Below, in pieces: positions 34,249-42,766 of a DNA stretch of 64,000 nucleotides. The DNA is taken from NCBI GenBank assembly GCA_036554945.1, contig DATBMH010000052.1, forward strand, positions 21,420-85,419, written 5' to 3'. The notes beneath the pieces were generated by a model. It worked only from the letters and a program-made list of their open reading frames with translations, searched no databases and was not told the origin of the DNA. This stretch comes from JACDAN01 sp036554945. GTDB taxonomy: Bacteria; Actinomycetota; Thermoleophilia; Gaiellales; Gaiellaceae. The stretch's first letter is position 1. Every line of letters begins with the position of its first letter. Position numbers and translations under genes: made by a program.

Positions 34249-35609
34249 AGGCCGGTGCAGGTGTAGAGCACCATCAGCGCGAGCATCGCGTACTGGGTCC
34301 GGACGGCCGTCCGTGTGGACGAGAACAGCGAGATCGCTCGGTCGTGCGCGAGCACCAGGCCGAGGACGTGGCCGGTCACGAGCACGCCGACCTGGACGTA
34401 CCAGATCATGTTCGGTGAGAAGACGTTCTCGGCCGGCCGGAAGTCCGCGGTTCCGAACAGGTCCCAGCCCTTCCCGAACGGATCGGACGCGAGGAAGATC
34501 GCGTCCTGGCCGGCGTCCACGAGCAGCGTGAAGTAGTGGGCGACCGCGTAGGCGAGCGCGATCGGGATGAGGCTCCCGATGAAGGCGCCGGCGAGCTTCA
34601 CGTCGGTGTGGCCGATCGCCTTGGCGGCGAAGATCGCGAGCGCATAGAGCAGCCCGATCGCGGTCACGGCGATCAGCAGCCCGAGCAGGTTGAAGCCGAG
34701 CGAGACGAAGTCGGCCTTCGTGGGTGACTCGATGATGTACCTCGACTCGAGGTCGTAGAGCCGGTCCTGCCACCAGGTCGCCCGGCTCAGGCCGTCGAAC
34801 GCCACCGAGCCGAGCATCACGGCGACGAACGCCACCGTGCCGTGGTGCGCATCGCCCGAGACGAGGGCCGAGAGCGGCGGCCGCCTGACCACGACCGTTC
34901 GTCCGTTCTCGGCCCGGACCCCGAAGGGCGAGATGCGGGAGAGCAGCTCGAAGTACACGGTGAACGCCTCGCCGTTCTCGAGCCACGGCCGCCGGCCGTA
35001 GATCAGCATCCCGGCCCACGTGATCCAGCTGTAGACGACGATCGCGAGCGCCAGCGTCCGCGGCTCGGCGGAGCGCGGCCAGGCGAGCTCGAGCGTCGCG
35101 AAGGCGAGGAGCAGCGCCGCGGCGGGCCAGCGGCCGAGCCGCTCCGGATAGGTCGCCGCCGGCTCCCACGAGCGCCCGAGCCGGTTCCAGCCCCAGGCGA
35201 TCCCGTCGGCAACGGCGCGCCACGGGTTCAGCACGCTCCAGACGTTCCCGAACACGACCACGATCGGGACGAGCCCGAGCCAGAAGATCACCCAGATGAA
35301 GACGGGCGCGATGTTGTCCGCGGCGTCCGGCCTGCCGACGAGCGCTGCGAGCCAGACGACGATGAGCAGCCCCGCCGAGATGCCGCCGAGCAGGACACGC
35401 CAGCCCGGCCAGAGGATCAGGCGCTGCCACCGCTCGCCGAGCGGACGGCCGTCCGCCCGCGCCGCCAGCCTGGGCTCCTTCCAGAGGACGCCGAGCGCGA
35501 CGAACGACAGGATCAGCGTGAGCGACCCTGCGTAGTAGAAGAGCCAGCGCGGGATCGGGAGGTCCTGGAGCTGACCGATCCCGTGTGCCAGCGGAAGCGC
35601 CAGGGTCAT
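34230..35609 (-). CDS. Polytopic membrane protein in a cupredoxin cluster
   Basis: 459 residues with about ten membrane segments, for example WLFYYAGSLTLILSFVALGV near the N-terminus and GFNLLGLLIAVTAIGLLYAL in the second half. His residues recur near helices (AHGIGQLQDLP, GDAHHGTVAFV, YAVAHYFTLLVDAGQDA), suggesting a metal site. I recall similar proteins being labelled fenitrothion hydrolase in actinobacteria, a name I would not trust. It is coupled to a cupredoxin-like protein upstream and a 44-residue membrane protein downstream. Confidence 0.7.
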   Translation of the reverse strand: MTLALPLAHGIGQLQDLPIPRWLFYYAGSLTLILSFVALGVLWKEPRLAARADGRPLGERWQRLILWPGWRVLLGGISAGLLIVVWLAALVGRPDAADNIAPVFIWVIFWLGLVPIVVVFGNVWSVLNPWRAVADGIAWGWNRLGRSWEPAATYPERLGRWPAAALLLAFATLELAWPRSAEPRTLALAIVVYSWITWAGMLIYGRRPWLENGEAFTVYFELLSRISPFGVRAENGRTVVVRRPPLSALVSGDAHHGTVAFVAVMLGSVAFDGLSRATWWQDRLYDLESRYIIESPTKADFVSLGFNLLGLLIAVTAIGLLYALAIFAAKAIGHTDVKLAGAFIGSLIPIALAYAVAHYFTLLVDAGQDAIFLASDPFGKGWDLFGTADFRPAENVFSPNMIWYVQVGVLVTGHVLGLVLAHDRAISLFSSTRTAVRTQYAMLALMVLYTCTGLWLLSS

Positions 35610-36064
35610 GGCTTGGCGGTGATGCTCGCGATCTGCACGCCGCGATCCTCGAGCTCCGCCTCGACGGTCCCGACCCTGGTCGCCCGGAACTCGATCCGCG
35701 CCGGGCTGCCGGGCGCGACGTCGCGCATGATGTCGTAGCCGTGCAGGTGCACGTGGTCGGCCACGTCCGAGGTCACGATCAGCACCACGCGCCGGTTTCT
35801 CGCGACGGTGACGCGCCGGATCCCTCCGACCGGCAGCCCTTCGCGGATCGTGATCGCGACCCGGGCCGGCGGCGGCGGTCCGGGCGGGGGCGCGGGTGGA
35901 GCCGTCTCGGTGGTGGTCGTCGTCGTCGTGGCCGTGGTGGTCGTCGCCTGCGTCGTCGTCCCGGGGCTCGCGGTCTCGTCGTCGTCGCTCGGCCGGAGCA
36001 GCACGAAGAGGCTCGCCGCGACGGCGATGGCGACCGCTATGAGCAGGATCGAGCGCGGACGCAT
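35606..36064 (-). CDS. Membrane-anchored cupredoxin-like protein with Thr-rich linker
   Basis: 152 residues. An N-terminal anchor (ILLIAVAIAVAASLFVLL) is followed by a low-complexity linker of Thr runs and Pro and then a beta domain with VTSDVADHVHLHGYDIMRDV. That segment gives two His in HVHLHGY and a Met, but there is no Cys ligand, so a classic type-1 site is impossible; a His/Met copper site is possible. The ATG region shares 4 bases with the next gene. Probably involved in copper handling outside the membrane (inference). Confidence 0.7.
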   Translation of the reverse strand: MRPRSILLIAVAIAVAASLFVLLRPSDDDETASPGTTTQATTTTATTTTTTTETAPPAPPPGPPPPARVAITIREGLPVGGIRRVTVARNRRVVLIVTSDVADHVHLHGYDIMRDVAPGSPARIEFRATRVGTVEAELEDRGVQIASITAKP

Positions 36065-36576
36065 GTCGGGCGTATGGATAGCAGCAGCCCCTCCCGGAAC
36101 GCCGCGGAGCCGCCGTGGGACGGGTGCCGGATGTAGCTCCCGCCGAGCACGCCGTGGGCCAGCCGGCCGACGGGCAGCGGCGTGCGGCCGCGCACGATCT
36201 CGCGGAGAAACGGCATCGCTGCACGTACTTCGGCGCTCGTCGGACGCCGGTTCGTCCCGGCGGTCCCCGGATGCGTCGGCACGACGTTCCAGAGCAGGAC
36301 CTCGTCCTCGATCCCGAGCTCGGCGAGGGCGCGGTGGACGATGGTCGCGGTCGCCTCGGCAGGGCCCGCGCCCGTCACCTGCCGCTCCGACGTGAACGGC
36401 AGCCCGCTCACGCGCGCGCCGCGGTAACCGGCCGCTTCGCCCACGAGGACATAGGTCGCCGACCGCCGGCGTGCGAGGTACTCGGCCAGCCGCTCACGCC
36501 GGAGCGCCGAGCCCGCGTACTGGTTGTACGTCCCGCCGATCCGGGCGCACGCGAGCTCGTCGACGAAGCTCCTCAC
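36037..36576 (-). CDS. Uracil-DNA glycosylase superfamily protein
   Basis: 179 residues from GTG 36576 (TTG 36606 would add ten). Uracil glycosylase motif 1 is LVGEAAGYRGARVSGLPFT, with the middle segment VLLWNVVPTHPG and the second motif IRHPSHGG. It therefore fits the family 4/5-like bacterial clade, acting on uracil or other damaged bases in DNA. No iron-sulfur cysteines are visible. The start is divergent from the phospholipase D gene. Confidence 0.8.
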   Translation of the reverse strand: MRSFVDELACARIGGTYNQYAGSALRRERLAEYLARRRSATYVLVGEAAGYRGARVSGLPFTSERQVTGAGPAEATATIVHRALAELGIEDEVLLWNVVPTHPGTAGTNRRPTSAEVRAAMPFLREIVRGRTPLPVGRLAHGVLGGSYIRHPSHGGSAAFREGLLLSIRPTCVRARSCS

Positions 36577-36614
36577 CGGTGAGGGAATTCTGCTCCTCGG
36601 GAACAATCCCCGGC

Positions 36615-37652
36615 GTGCTGGAGGTACGGACGCTCACGGACGGGGGCCAGACCCCGGCCCAGGTGGGGAAGCAGATCGTCGACTTCGTCGGCCGCGCCCG
36701 GCGGTCGCTCGACTTCGCCCACTACGACTTCCACCTCGCGCGCGACACCGCGGAGCTCGTGGGCGGCGCGATCAAGGCCGCGGCGGCACGCGGCGTCGCC
36801 GTCCGGTTCCTCTACAACCTCGACCACCGGAACCCGATCCCGGTCCCGCCGCCGCCGGAGCCGGACGGGAAGCTGATCGAGTCGCTCGGCGTGCCGGTCC
36901 GCGCGATCGCCGGCGTCCCCGACCTGATGCACCACAAGTACGCCGTGCGCGACGGCGAGAGCGTCTGGACCGGTTCGACGAACTGGACGGACGAGTCGTG
37001 GTCACGGCAGGAGAACGTGATCCTCGTCGCCGAGTCAGGGCCACTCGCCGCGCGGTTCACGAAGAACTTCGACGAGCTCTGGGACACCGGCGCGGTCGAG
37101 CAGAGCGGATTCGTGGACTCGAGCCCGGTCGAGGTCGGCGAGCTCTCGGTCCGGCCGTGGTTCACACCGGGGAACGGCGAGAGCCTGTCGCACCGGATCG
37201 GAAAGGCGATCGGACGGGCGCAGCGCCGCGTCCGGATCGCATCACCGGTGATCACCGCGGCCCCGGTGCTCTCCACGCTCGCCGAGAAGGTGTCGGAGGG
37301 CGTGCTCGACGTCGCCGGCTGCGTCGACCAGCCGCAGGTGCGCGGCGTGATCTACCAGTGGCGCGAGAACGGCAACATCGCGTGGAAGCTGCCCCTGCTC
37401 GAGCGGGTGATGCAGGCGCCGTTCTCGGGCAAGCGCTCGACGCCGTGGGGCGAGGGGACGCTCCACGACTTCATGCACGCGAAGGTCACGGTCGCCGACG
37501 ACACGATCTTCGCCGGGAGCTACAACCTGTCGCGCTCGGGCGAGCTGAACGCCGAGAACGTCCTCGAGTTCAAGAGCCCCGAGCTGGCCGATCGGCTCGC
37601 CGCCTACGTCGACGAGGTGCGGGCGCGCTACCCGGCGTTCTCGGTCGAGTAG
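36615..37652 (+). CDS. Phospholipase D-like protein (two HKD motifs)
   Basis: 345 residues from GTG 36615. Both PLD catalytic motifs are intact: HHKYAVRDGESVWTGSTNWT near residue 107 and HAKVTVADDTIFAGSYNLS near 290. There is no signal peptide or membrane segment, so it differs from membrane cardiolipin synthases and may be a cytoplasmic phosphodiesterase or nuclease. The next gene is convergent, one base away. Confidence 0.87.
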   Translation: MLEVRTLTDGGQTPAQVGKQIVDFVGRARRSLDFAHYDFHLARDTAELVGGAIKAAAARGVAVRFLYNLDHRNPIPVPPPPEPDGKLIESLGVPVRAIAGVPDLMHHKYAVRDGESVWTGSTNWTDESWSRQENVILVAESGPLAARFTKNFDELWDTGAVEQSGFVDSSPVEVGELSVRPWFTPGNGESLSHRIGKAIGRAQRRVRIASPVITAAPVLSTLAEKVSEGVLDVAGCVDQPQVRGVIYQWRENGNIAWKLPLLERVMQAPFSGKRSTPWGEGTLHDFMHAKVTVADDTIFAGSYNLSRSGELNAENVLEFKSPELADRLAAYVDEVRARYPAFSVE

Positions 37653-37653
37653 G

Positions 37654-38268
37654 TCAACCCCAGGTCTCCCACCGGACCACCTCCTCGCGCGCCTTGCGCC
37701 GCCTGGTGAAGACGCTCGCCCCGGCGCTCGGCTCGTCGTCGGCTTCCGCCGGATAGCCCATCGTCACGACGGCGACGAAGCGGACGTCTTCGGGAAGGCC
37801 GAGGGTCTCGGAGAGCCCCTCGAGGTCGGTGACCCCGAAGATCGCCGTGTCGAGCCCCTCGTCGATCGCGGCCAGCATCAGCGCCATCACCGCAGCGCCG
37901 GCGTCCACGAACCAGTACGGCGCGGGCCAGTCGATCTCGCGGCCGCCGGTGATCTGCAGCTTGTCCTGCTGCCGGTACCGGTCGTGGTAGTCGTCCTCGC
38001 GGGTCAGGACGACCATGTGCACCGGCGCGGCCGCCTTCCAGCGAGGCCGGCCCTTCGCGGCGAGGTCGTCCTCCATCGCGGCCGTGGCGATCTTCGTCCG
38101 CGTCACGGGATCGGTGACGACGACGATCCGGAGGCCCTGCGAGAACCCGGCGCTCGGCGCCCACACGACGGCGGCGTCCGCGATCCGCTGGAGCACGTCC
38201 TCCGGAACCGGCCGGGCCGCATACGTGCGGACGCTGCGCCGCCGGGTCAGGACGTCGCGGAACTCCAC
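37654..38268 (-). CDS. Nitroreductase-family FMN protein
   Basis: 204 residues: MEFRDVLTRRRSVRTYAARP is the flavin-binding N-terminus, APSAGFSQGLRIVVVTD the second FMN segment, and AGAAVMALMLAAIDEGLDTAIFG plus MGYPAEADD the remainder. It could act on quinones or nitro compounds, or be a specialised reductase; the substrate is unknown. A hypothetical membrane protein ends 13 bp upstream. Confidence 0.85.
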   Translation of the reverse strand: MEFRDVLTRRRSVRTYAARPVPEDVLQRIADAAVVWAPSAGFSQGLRIVVVTDPVTRTKIATAAMEDDLAAKGRPRWKAAAPVHMVVLTREDDYHDRYRQQDKLQITGGREIDWPAPYWFVDAGAAVMALMLAAIDEGLDTAIFGVTDLEGLSETLGLPEDVRFVAVVTMGYPAEADDEPSAGASVFTRRRKAREEVVRWETWG

Positions 38269-38281
38269 CGCCCCGGCCGGG

Positions 38282-38698
38282 TCAGATCCCGATCAGGACT
38301 GCGCCGGACGGCTCGGCTTCGAGGCGGCCGGCCTCGATCTCCTTTGCGATCCGCTCCTCGATCCCGTCTAGGCCCATCCGGCGCGTCGTCCGCCACGTCC
38401 GGGTCTCCGCCGGCGGGCCGTCCGTGTGCGCGCGGATGTTCGGTCTCGCGAAGTTGAACCCCCGCTCGAGCAGCCAGATCACGAACAGCGGAACGATCAC
38501 GACCCACGTGAACCAGCCGCTGTCGAGCTGGATCAGCTTGATGACGAACACGAGCATGATCGCGGTGGCGATCAGGCTCGGCCAGAAGAACGGCTCGCTC
38601 CGCCGGTCCGCGAAGGACTTGCCCTTCGGGGCCACGCGCTCGATCTGCCAGGTCCTGCCGTCGGGTGAGCGAACGGTCCGGCTCAAGGCGCCGATCAT
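38282..38698 (-). CDS. Hypothetical membrane protein with two helices
   Basis: 138 residues from ATG 38698 (TTG 38722, directly after the upstream TGA, is an alternative). A basic N-terminal part with TWQIERVAPKGKSFADRRSE is followed by two membrane helices (PSLIATAIMLVFVIKLIQL and WVVIVPLFVIWLLERGFNF) and a soluble tail. Family not recognised. Confidence 0.65.
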   Translation of the reverse strand: MIGALSRTVRSPDGRTWQIERVAPKGKSFADRRSEPFFWPSLIATAIMLVFVIKLIQLDSGWFTWVVIVPLFVIWLLERGFNFARPNIRAHTDGPPAETRTWRTTRRMGLDGIEERIAKEIEAGRLEAEPSGAVLIGI

Positions 38699-38722
38699 AC
38701 GACGCGCGTCGTTGCCGCTCAA

Positions 38723-38917
38723 TCAGGTGGCGAGCGCGATCAGCACCGCGATCAGCACGATCACGCCGACCACGATCAGCGCGAGCGTGATCGCCGCGCC
38801 GAGGAGAATCCGCCTCGCCTCGTGCGTCAGGCGCGCCGAGAGGGGGCGCGGGTCGTCCGCCGTCAGGATCCGGATCGCGCGTCGGAGCACCCAGAACCCG
38901 ATCAGCCGGTGGACCAT
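38723..38917 (-). CDS. 64-residue membrane protein
   Basis: ATG 38917 opens 64 codons: MVHRLIGFWVLRRAIRILT, a basic middle, and a long C-terminal helix (ITLALIVVGVIVLIAVLI). It lies 29 bp after guaA and just before the hypothetical membrane gene, on the same strand. Function unknown; the membrane topology is clear. Confidence 0.6.
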   Translation of the reverse strand: MVHRLIGFWVLRRAIRILTADDPRPLSARLTHEARRILLGAAITLALIVVGVIVLIAVLIALAT

Positions 38918-38946
38918 GACGCTGCCCTTCCCCGGCGGGGAAAGGG

Positions 38947-40521
38947 CTACTCCCACTCGATGGTGCTGGGCGGCTTCGACGAGATGTCGAGCGCCACCCG
39001 GTTCACGCCCGGGATCTCGTTGATGACCCGGCTCGAGATCGTCTCGAGCAGGTCGTAGGGGAGCCGCGCCCAGTCGGCGGTCATGGCGTCCTCGGACGTG
39101 ACCGCACGGATGACGATCGGGTAGGCGTACGTCCGCTCGTCGCCCTGCACGCCGACCGACCGGATCGCCGGCAGCACGGCGAACGACTGCCAGAGGTCGC
39201 GGTAGAGGCCTGCGCGCCGCACCTCCTCCTGGAGGATCGCGTCCGCCTCGCGGAGGATCTCGAGCCGCTCGCGCGTGACCTCGCCGATGATGCGGATCGC
39301 GAGCCCCGGGCCGGGGAACGGCTGGCGCCACACCATCCGCTCGGGCAGACCCAGCTCCTCGCCGACGCGGCGCACCTCGTCCTTGAACAGCAGCCGCAGC
39401 GGCTCGACGAGCTCGAAGTCGACCTGCTCGGGCAGGCCGCCCACGTTGTGGTGCGACTTGATCATGGCGGCGACGCCGTCGGTGCCTCCGGACTCGATCA
39501 CGTCCGAGTAGAGCGTCCCCTGGACGAGGTAGCGGATCCGGCCCAGCCGCTGCGCCTCCTCCTCGAAGACGCGGATGAACTCCTCGCCGACGCGCTTCCG
39601 CTTCTGCTCGGGATCGTCGATGCCCTCGAGCCTGGAGAGGAAGCGCTCCTGCGCCTCCACGTGCACGAGCGGGACCTGGAAGTGGCCCTGGAAGGTCTCG
39701 ACGACCTGCGCCGCCTCGTCCTTTCGGAGCAGCCCGTGGTCGACGAAGACGCAGGTGAGCTGGTCGCCGACCGCCTTGTGGACGAGCAGCGCGGCCACGG
39801 CGGAGTCCACCCCGCCGGAGAGCGCGCAGAGCACGCGCTCGCCGCCGACCTGCGCGCGGATCCGCTCCACCTGCTCCTCGATCACGGCGGCGGCCGTCCA
39901 CGTCGGCGGCGCCTCGGCGACGCCGTACAGGAAGTTCTTCAGCACCTCGTTGCCGTACGCCGTGTGGACGACCTCGGGGTGGAACTGGACGCCGTAGAGG
40001 CCGCGCTCGGGCGCCTCGAAGCCGGCGATCGGCGTCGACGGCGAGGACGCCGTCACCTCGGCCCCTGTCGGGGCGGCGGTCACGGAGTCGCGGTGGCTCA
40101 TCCAGACGACCTGCTCCTCGGGCGTCTGGTCGAGCAGCGCGCCGCCGGCAGCCCGGAGGTCGGTGCGCCCGAACTCTGAGGCGCCGGTGCGCTCGACCTT
40201 GCCGCCGAGGTCGCGCGCCATCAGCTGCATGCCGTAGCAGATGCCGAGGACCGGGACGCCGAGCTCCCAGAGGCCGGGATCGACGTCGGGCGCGTCCTCG
40301 GCGTACACCGACGCAGGCCCGCCGCTGAGCACGATCGCGCGCGGGCTCCGCGCCCGGATCGCCTGCGCCGGCGTCCGGTGCGAGACGAGCTCGGAGTACA
40401 CGCGGCACTCGCGCACCCGCCGGGCGATCAGCTGGGAGTACTGGCCGCCGAGGTCGACGACGAGGACCGGACGGTCCTCGGCCCTGTCCTCCGGCCGCTC
40501 GAAGGGCAGGACCTCGGCCAC
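38947..40521 (-). CDS. guaA: GMP synthase (glutamine-hydrolysing)
   Basis: Last step to GMP. 524 residues from GTG 40521. Glutaminase: catalytic Cys in GVPVLGICYGMQLMARDLGG, His/Glu in GVQFHPEVVHT. ATP pyrophosphatase: LCALSGGVDSAVAALLVHKA. Dimer domain: QPFPGPGLAIRIIGEVTRE and the end DISSKPPSTIEWE. The stop of guaB3 lies three bases away, so purine genes are clustered here. Confidence 0.97.
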   Translation of the reverse strand: MAEVLPFERPEDRAEDRPVLVVDLGGQYSQLIARRVRECRVYSELVSHRTPAQAIRARSPRAIVLSGGPASVYAEDAPDVDPGLWELGVPVLGICYGMQLMARDLGGKVERTGASEFGRTDLRAAGGALLDQTPEEQVVWMSHRDSVTAAPTGAEVTASSPSTPIAGFEAPERGLYGVQFHPEVVHTAYGNEVLKNFLYGVAEAPPTWTAAAVIEEQVERIRAQVGGERVLCALSGGVDSAVAALLVHKAVGDQLTCVFVDHGLLRKDEAAQVVETFQGHFQVPLVHVEAQERFLSRLEGIDDPEQKRKRVGEEFIRVFEEEAQRLGRIRYLVQGTLYSDVIESGGTDGVAAMIKSHHNVGGLPEQVDFELVEPLRLLFKDEVRRVGEELGLPERMVWRQPFPGPGLAIRIIGEVTRERLEILREADAILQEEVRRAGLYRDLWQSFAVLPAIRSVGVQGDERTYAYPIVIRAVTSEDAMTADWARLPYDLLETISSRVINEIPGVNRVALDISSKPPSTIEWE

Positions 40522-40523
40522 CC

Positions 40524-41681
40524 CTACCCCATCCCGATCCGTTGCGACTGCTGGAGCGCCTTGCCCTCGGTCTTGATCGCCGGCGCCAGCATGATCTCGG
40601 CCTTCTGGAAGTCGTGGATCGACTCGTACCCGCAGGTGGCCATCGCGGTCCGGAGCGCGCCCATGAGGTTCAGCGTCCCGTCGTTCTCGGTCGCCGGCCC
40701 GATCACGATCTCCTCCAGCGTCGCCACCTGGTCGACCTGCACCCGGGCGCCGCGCGGCAGGGTCGGGTGGAAGGTCGCCATGCCCCAGTGGAACCCGAGG
40801 CCGGGCGCCTCCTTGGCGCGGGCGAGCGGGGAGCCGACCATGACGGCATCGGCGCCGCAGGCGATCGCCTTGGCGATGTCGCCGCCGGTGCGCATGCCGC
40901 CGTCGGCGATCACGTTCACGTACGTGCCGGTCTCGAGCAGGTGCTGGACGCGGGCGGCGCTGGCGTCCGAGATCGCCGTCGCCTGCGGGACACCGACGCC
41001 GAGGACGCCGCGCGTCGTGCAGGCGGCGCCGGGGCCGACACCGACGAGCACCGCGGCGGCGCCGGTCCGCATCAGGTGCAGCGCCGTCTGGTACGAGGCG
41101 CAGCCGCCGACGATCACCGGGATGGGCAGGCTCGAGATGAACTCCTTCAGGTTCAGCGCGGAGCCGTTCGACGAGACGTGCTCCGCCGAGACCACGGTCC
41201 CCTGGATGACGAGGATGTCGAGCCCCGCGGCGATCGCGATCTCGTAGTGCTCGCGCACCTTCTGCGGCGTCAGCGAGCCGGCGACGAGGACGCCGCGCGA
41301 CTTGATCTCCTCGATCCTGCGAGCGATCAGGCGCGGCTCGACCGGCTGCGCGTAGATCTTCTGCATCGCGGCGGTCGCCTTCTCCTTCGGAAGCTTGGCG
41401 ATCTTGGCGAGCTGGATGTCGGCGTCCTCGTAGCGGGTGAAGATGCCTTCGAGGTTGAGGACGCCGAGGCCGCCGAGCTCGCCGAGCTTGATCGCCGTCT
41501 CCGGCGAGACGACGCCGTCCATCGCCGAGGCGAGGAGCGGGAGCTCGAGCAGATGCGGGCCGAGCTTCCAGCCGATGTCGACGTCTTGCGGGTCACGGGT
41601 CCTCCGGCTCGGGACGATCGCGATGTCGTCGAAGCCGTACGCCTGGCGGGCTTTCTTGCCCCTCCCGATCTCAATCTCCAC
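40524..41681 (-). CDS. guaB3: GuaB3-family IMP dehydrogenase-related protein
   Basis: 385 residues from GTG 41681, chosen because CAGGAGGGGGG lies just before it; the longer frame from 41702 would run through that ribosome site. The barrel shows YGFDDIAIVPSRRT, LLASAMDGVVSPE, the catalytic loop VGVGPGAACTTRGVLGVGVP and ADGGMRTGGDIAKAIACGAD. There is no CBS pair, as expected for GuaB3. It is upstream of guaA with a 2-bp gap. Confidence 0.93.
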   Translation of the reverse strand: MEIEIGRGKKARQAYGFDDIAIVPSRRTRDPQDVDIGWKLGPHLLELPLLASAMDGVVSPETAIKLGELGGLGVLNLEGIFTRYEDADIQLAKIAKLPKEKATAAMQKIYAQPVEPRLIARRIEEIKSRGVLVAGSLTPQKVREHYEIAIAAGLDILVIQGTVVSAEHVSSNGSALNLKEFISSLPIPVIVGGCASYQTALHLMRTGAAAVLVGVGPGAACTTRGVLGVGVPQATAISDASAARVQHLLETGTYVNVIADGGMRTGGDIAKAIACGADAVMVGSPLARAKEAPGLGFHWGMATFHPTLPRGARVQVDQVATLEEIVIGPATENDGTLNLMGALRTAMATCGYESIHDFQKAEIMLAPAIKTEGKALQQSQRIGMG

Positions 41682-41705
41682 GGCGCCCCCCTCCTGAAGC
41701 ACAAA

Positions 41706-41735
41706 GGCCCAGGCTCCTCGCGGTTGGCCTGGGCC
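41706..41735 (-). terminator. Hairpin between the sugar kinase and guaB3
   Basis: On the minus strand GGCCCAGGC, 12-nt loop, GCCTGGGCC, then TTTGTG. The nine-pair stem follows the upstream kinase gene by 71 bp and ends 24 bp before the guaB3 start, so it could end the kinase transcript or attenuate guaB3. Confidence 0.5.
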
Positions 41736-41806
41736 CGAAGCGCTCGTCTCTCTCAGGAACTTTCAATCGAGGAGCGATCGTAACAATGACTCACGACGGC
41801 GCTCGG

Positions 41807-42766
41807 TCAGAGCTCGGACGGCACCGCCTCGAGCCGGTCGACCTTGACGCCTTCGGCCAGACGCGTGAGCTCTCGCGGCTCGAAGCGGCCGGCGCCAACC
41901 TCCTGCACGGCGGCGGCGCCCGCGGCCACGGCGCGCTTGAGCGCCTCCTCCGGCCCGAGGTCGTCGAGCCGGGCGGCGATGTATCCGGCGAGCAGCACGT
42001 CGCCCGACCCTGCCGGCGAGACGGTCGCCACCTGCGGCACCGCGGCGTGGAAGCGCGCGACCTCGCGGTCCTCGCGAAGCAGCGCGTAGCAGCCCGAGGT
42101 CAGCGTGATCAGGACGTTGCGCGCGCCGAGGTCGGAGATGTGCTCGAGCGCCTGGGCGAAGTCCTGCGGGTCGTGGAACTCCTGGCCGACCAGGCCCTCC
42201 GCCTCGCGCTCGTTCGGCGTCACGAGGAACGGCTCGGCCTCCGTGCCGAGCCTGAGCGGCTGGCCCTCCGCGTCGAGCACGGCGCGGATCCCCCGCCGGT
42301 CGAGGTCGCGGATCGCCTCCGCGTAGAAGCCCTCGTCCACGCCGCGCGGAAGGGTGCCGGCGAAGACGACCATGTCCGCGCCGCGGGAGAGGTAGCGGAG
42401 CTTCTCCAGCAGCAGCTCGAGCTCCTCGTTCGTCACGTTCGGGCCCCACTCGTTGATCTCCGTGTACGTGCCGCCGGTCGGGTCGACGACGGCCGTCGAC
42501 GTGCGCGACTCGTCGGCGATCTGCACGAAGTCGTTCAGGATCGCCTCGCGCGTGAGCTCGCCGACCACCCGCGCGCCGGTGCGGCCCCCCGCGAGGCCAG
42601 TCGCGACGACCGGGACGTCCATCCGCTTGAGGGCCCGCGCGATGTTGACGCCCTTGCCGCCGGCCAGCGTCAGGCCGGCGCTCGCCCGGTGGCGCTGGCC
42701 GGGCTGGAAATTCGGCACTGTGAGCGTCCGGTCCAGCGCAGCGTTCATCGTGACGGTCACGATCAC
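41807..42766 (-). CDS. PfkB-family sugar-phosphate kinase (1-phosphofructokinase-like)
   Basis: 319 residues from GTG 42766. The N-terminal MNAALDRTLTVPNFQPGQRH and the LAGGKGVNIARALKRM signature are those of the FruK/LacC/PfkB group; the catalytic loop is SPAGSGDVLLAGYIAARL, in which the usual GAGD is GSGD. The sugar is probably fructose-1-phosphate or tagatose-6-phosphate. It overlaps the DacA stop. Confidence 0.87.
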   Translation of the reverse strand: MIVTVTMNAALDRTLTVPNFQPGQRHRASAGLTLAGGKGVNIARALKRMDVPVVATGLAGGRTGARVVGELTREAILNDFVQIADESRTSTAVVDPTGGTYTEINEWGPNVTNEELELLLEKLRYLSRGADMVVFAGTLPRGVDEGFYAEAIRDLDRRGIRAVLDAEGQPLRLGTEAEPFLVTPNEREAEGLVGQEFHDPQDFAQALEHISDLGARNVLITLTSGCYALLREDREVARFHAAVPQVATVSPAGSGDVLLAGYIAARLDDLGPEEALKRAVAAGAAAVQEVGAGRFEPRELTRLAEGVKVDRLEAVPSEL

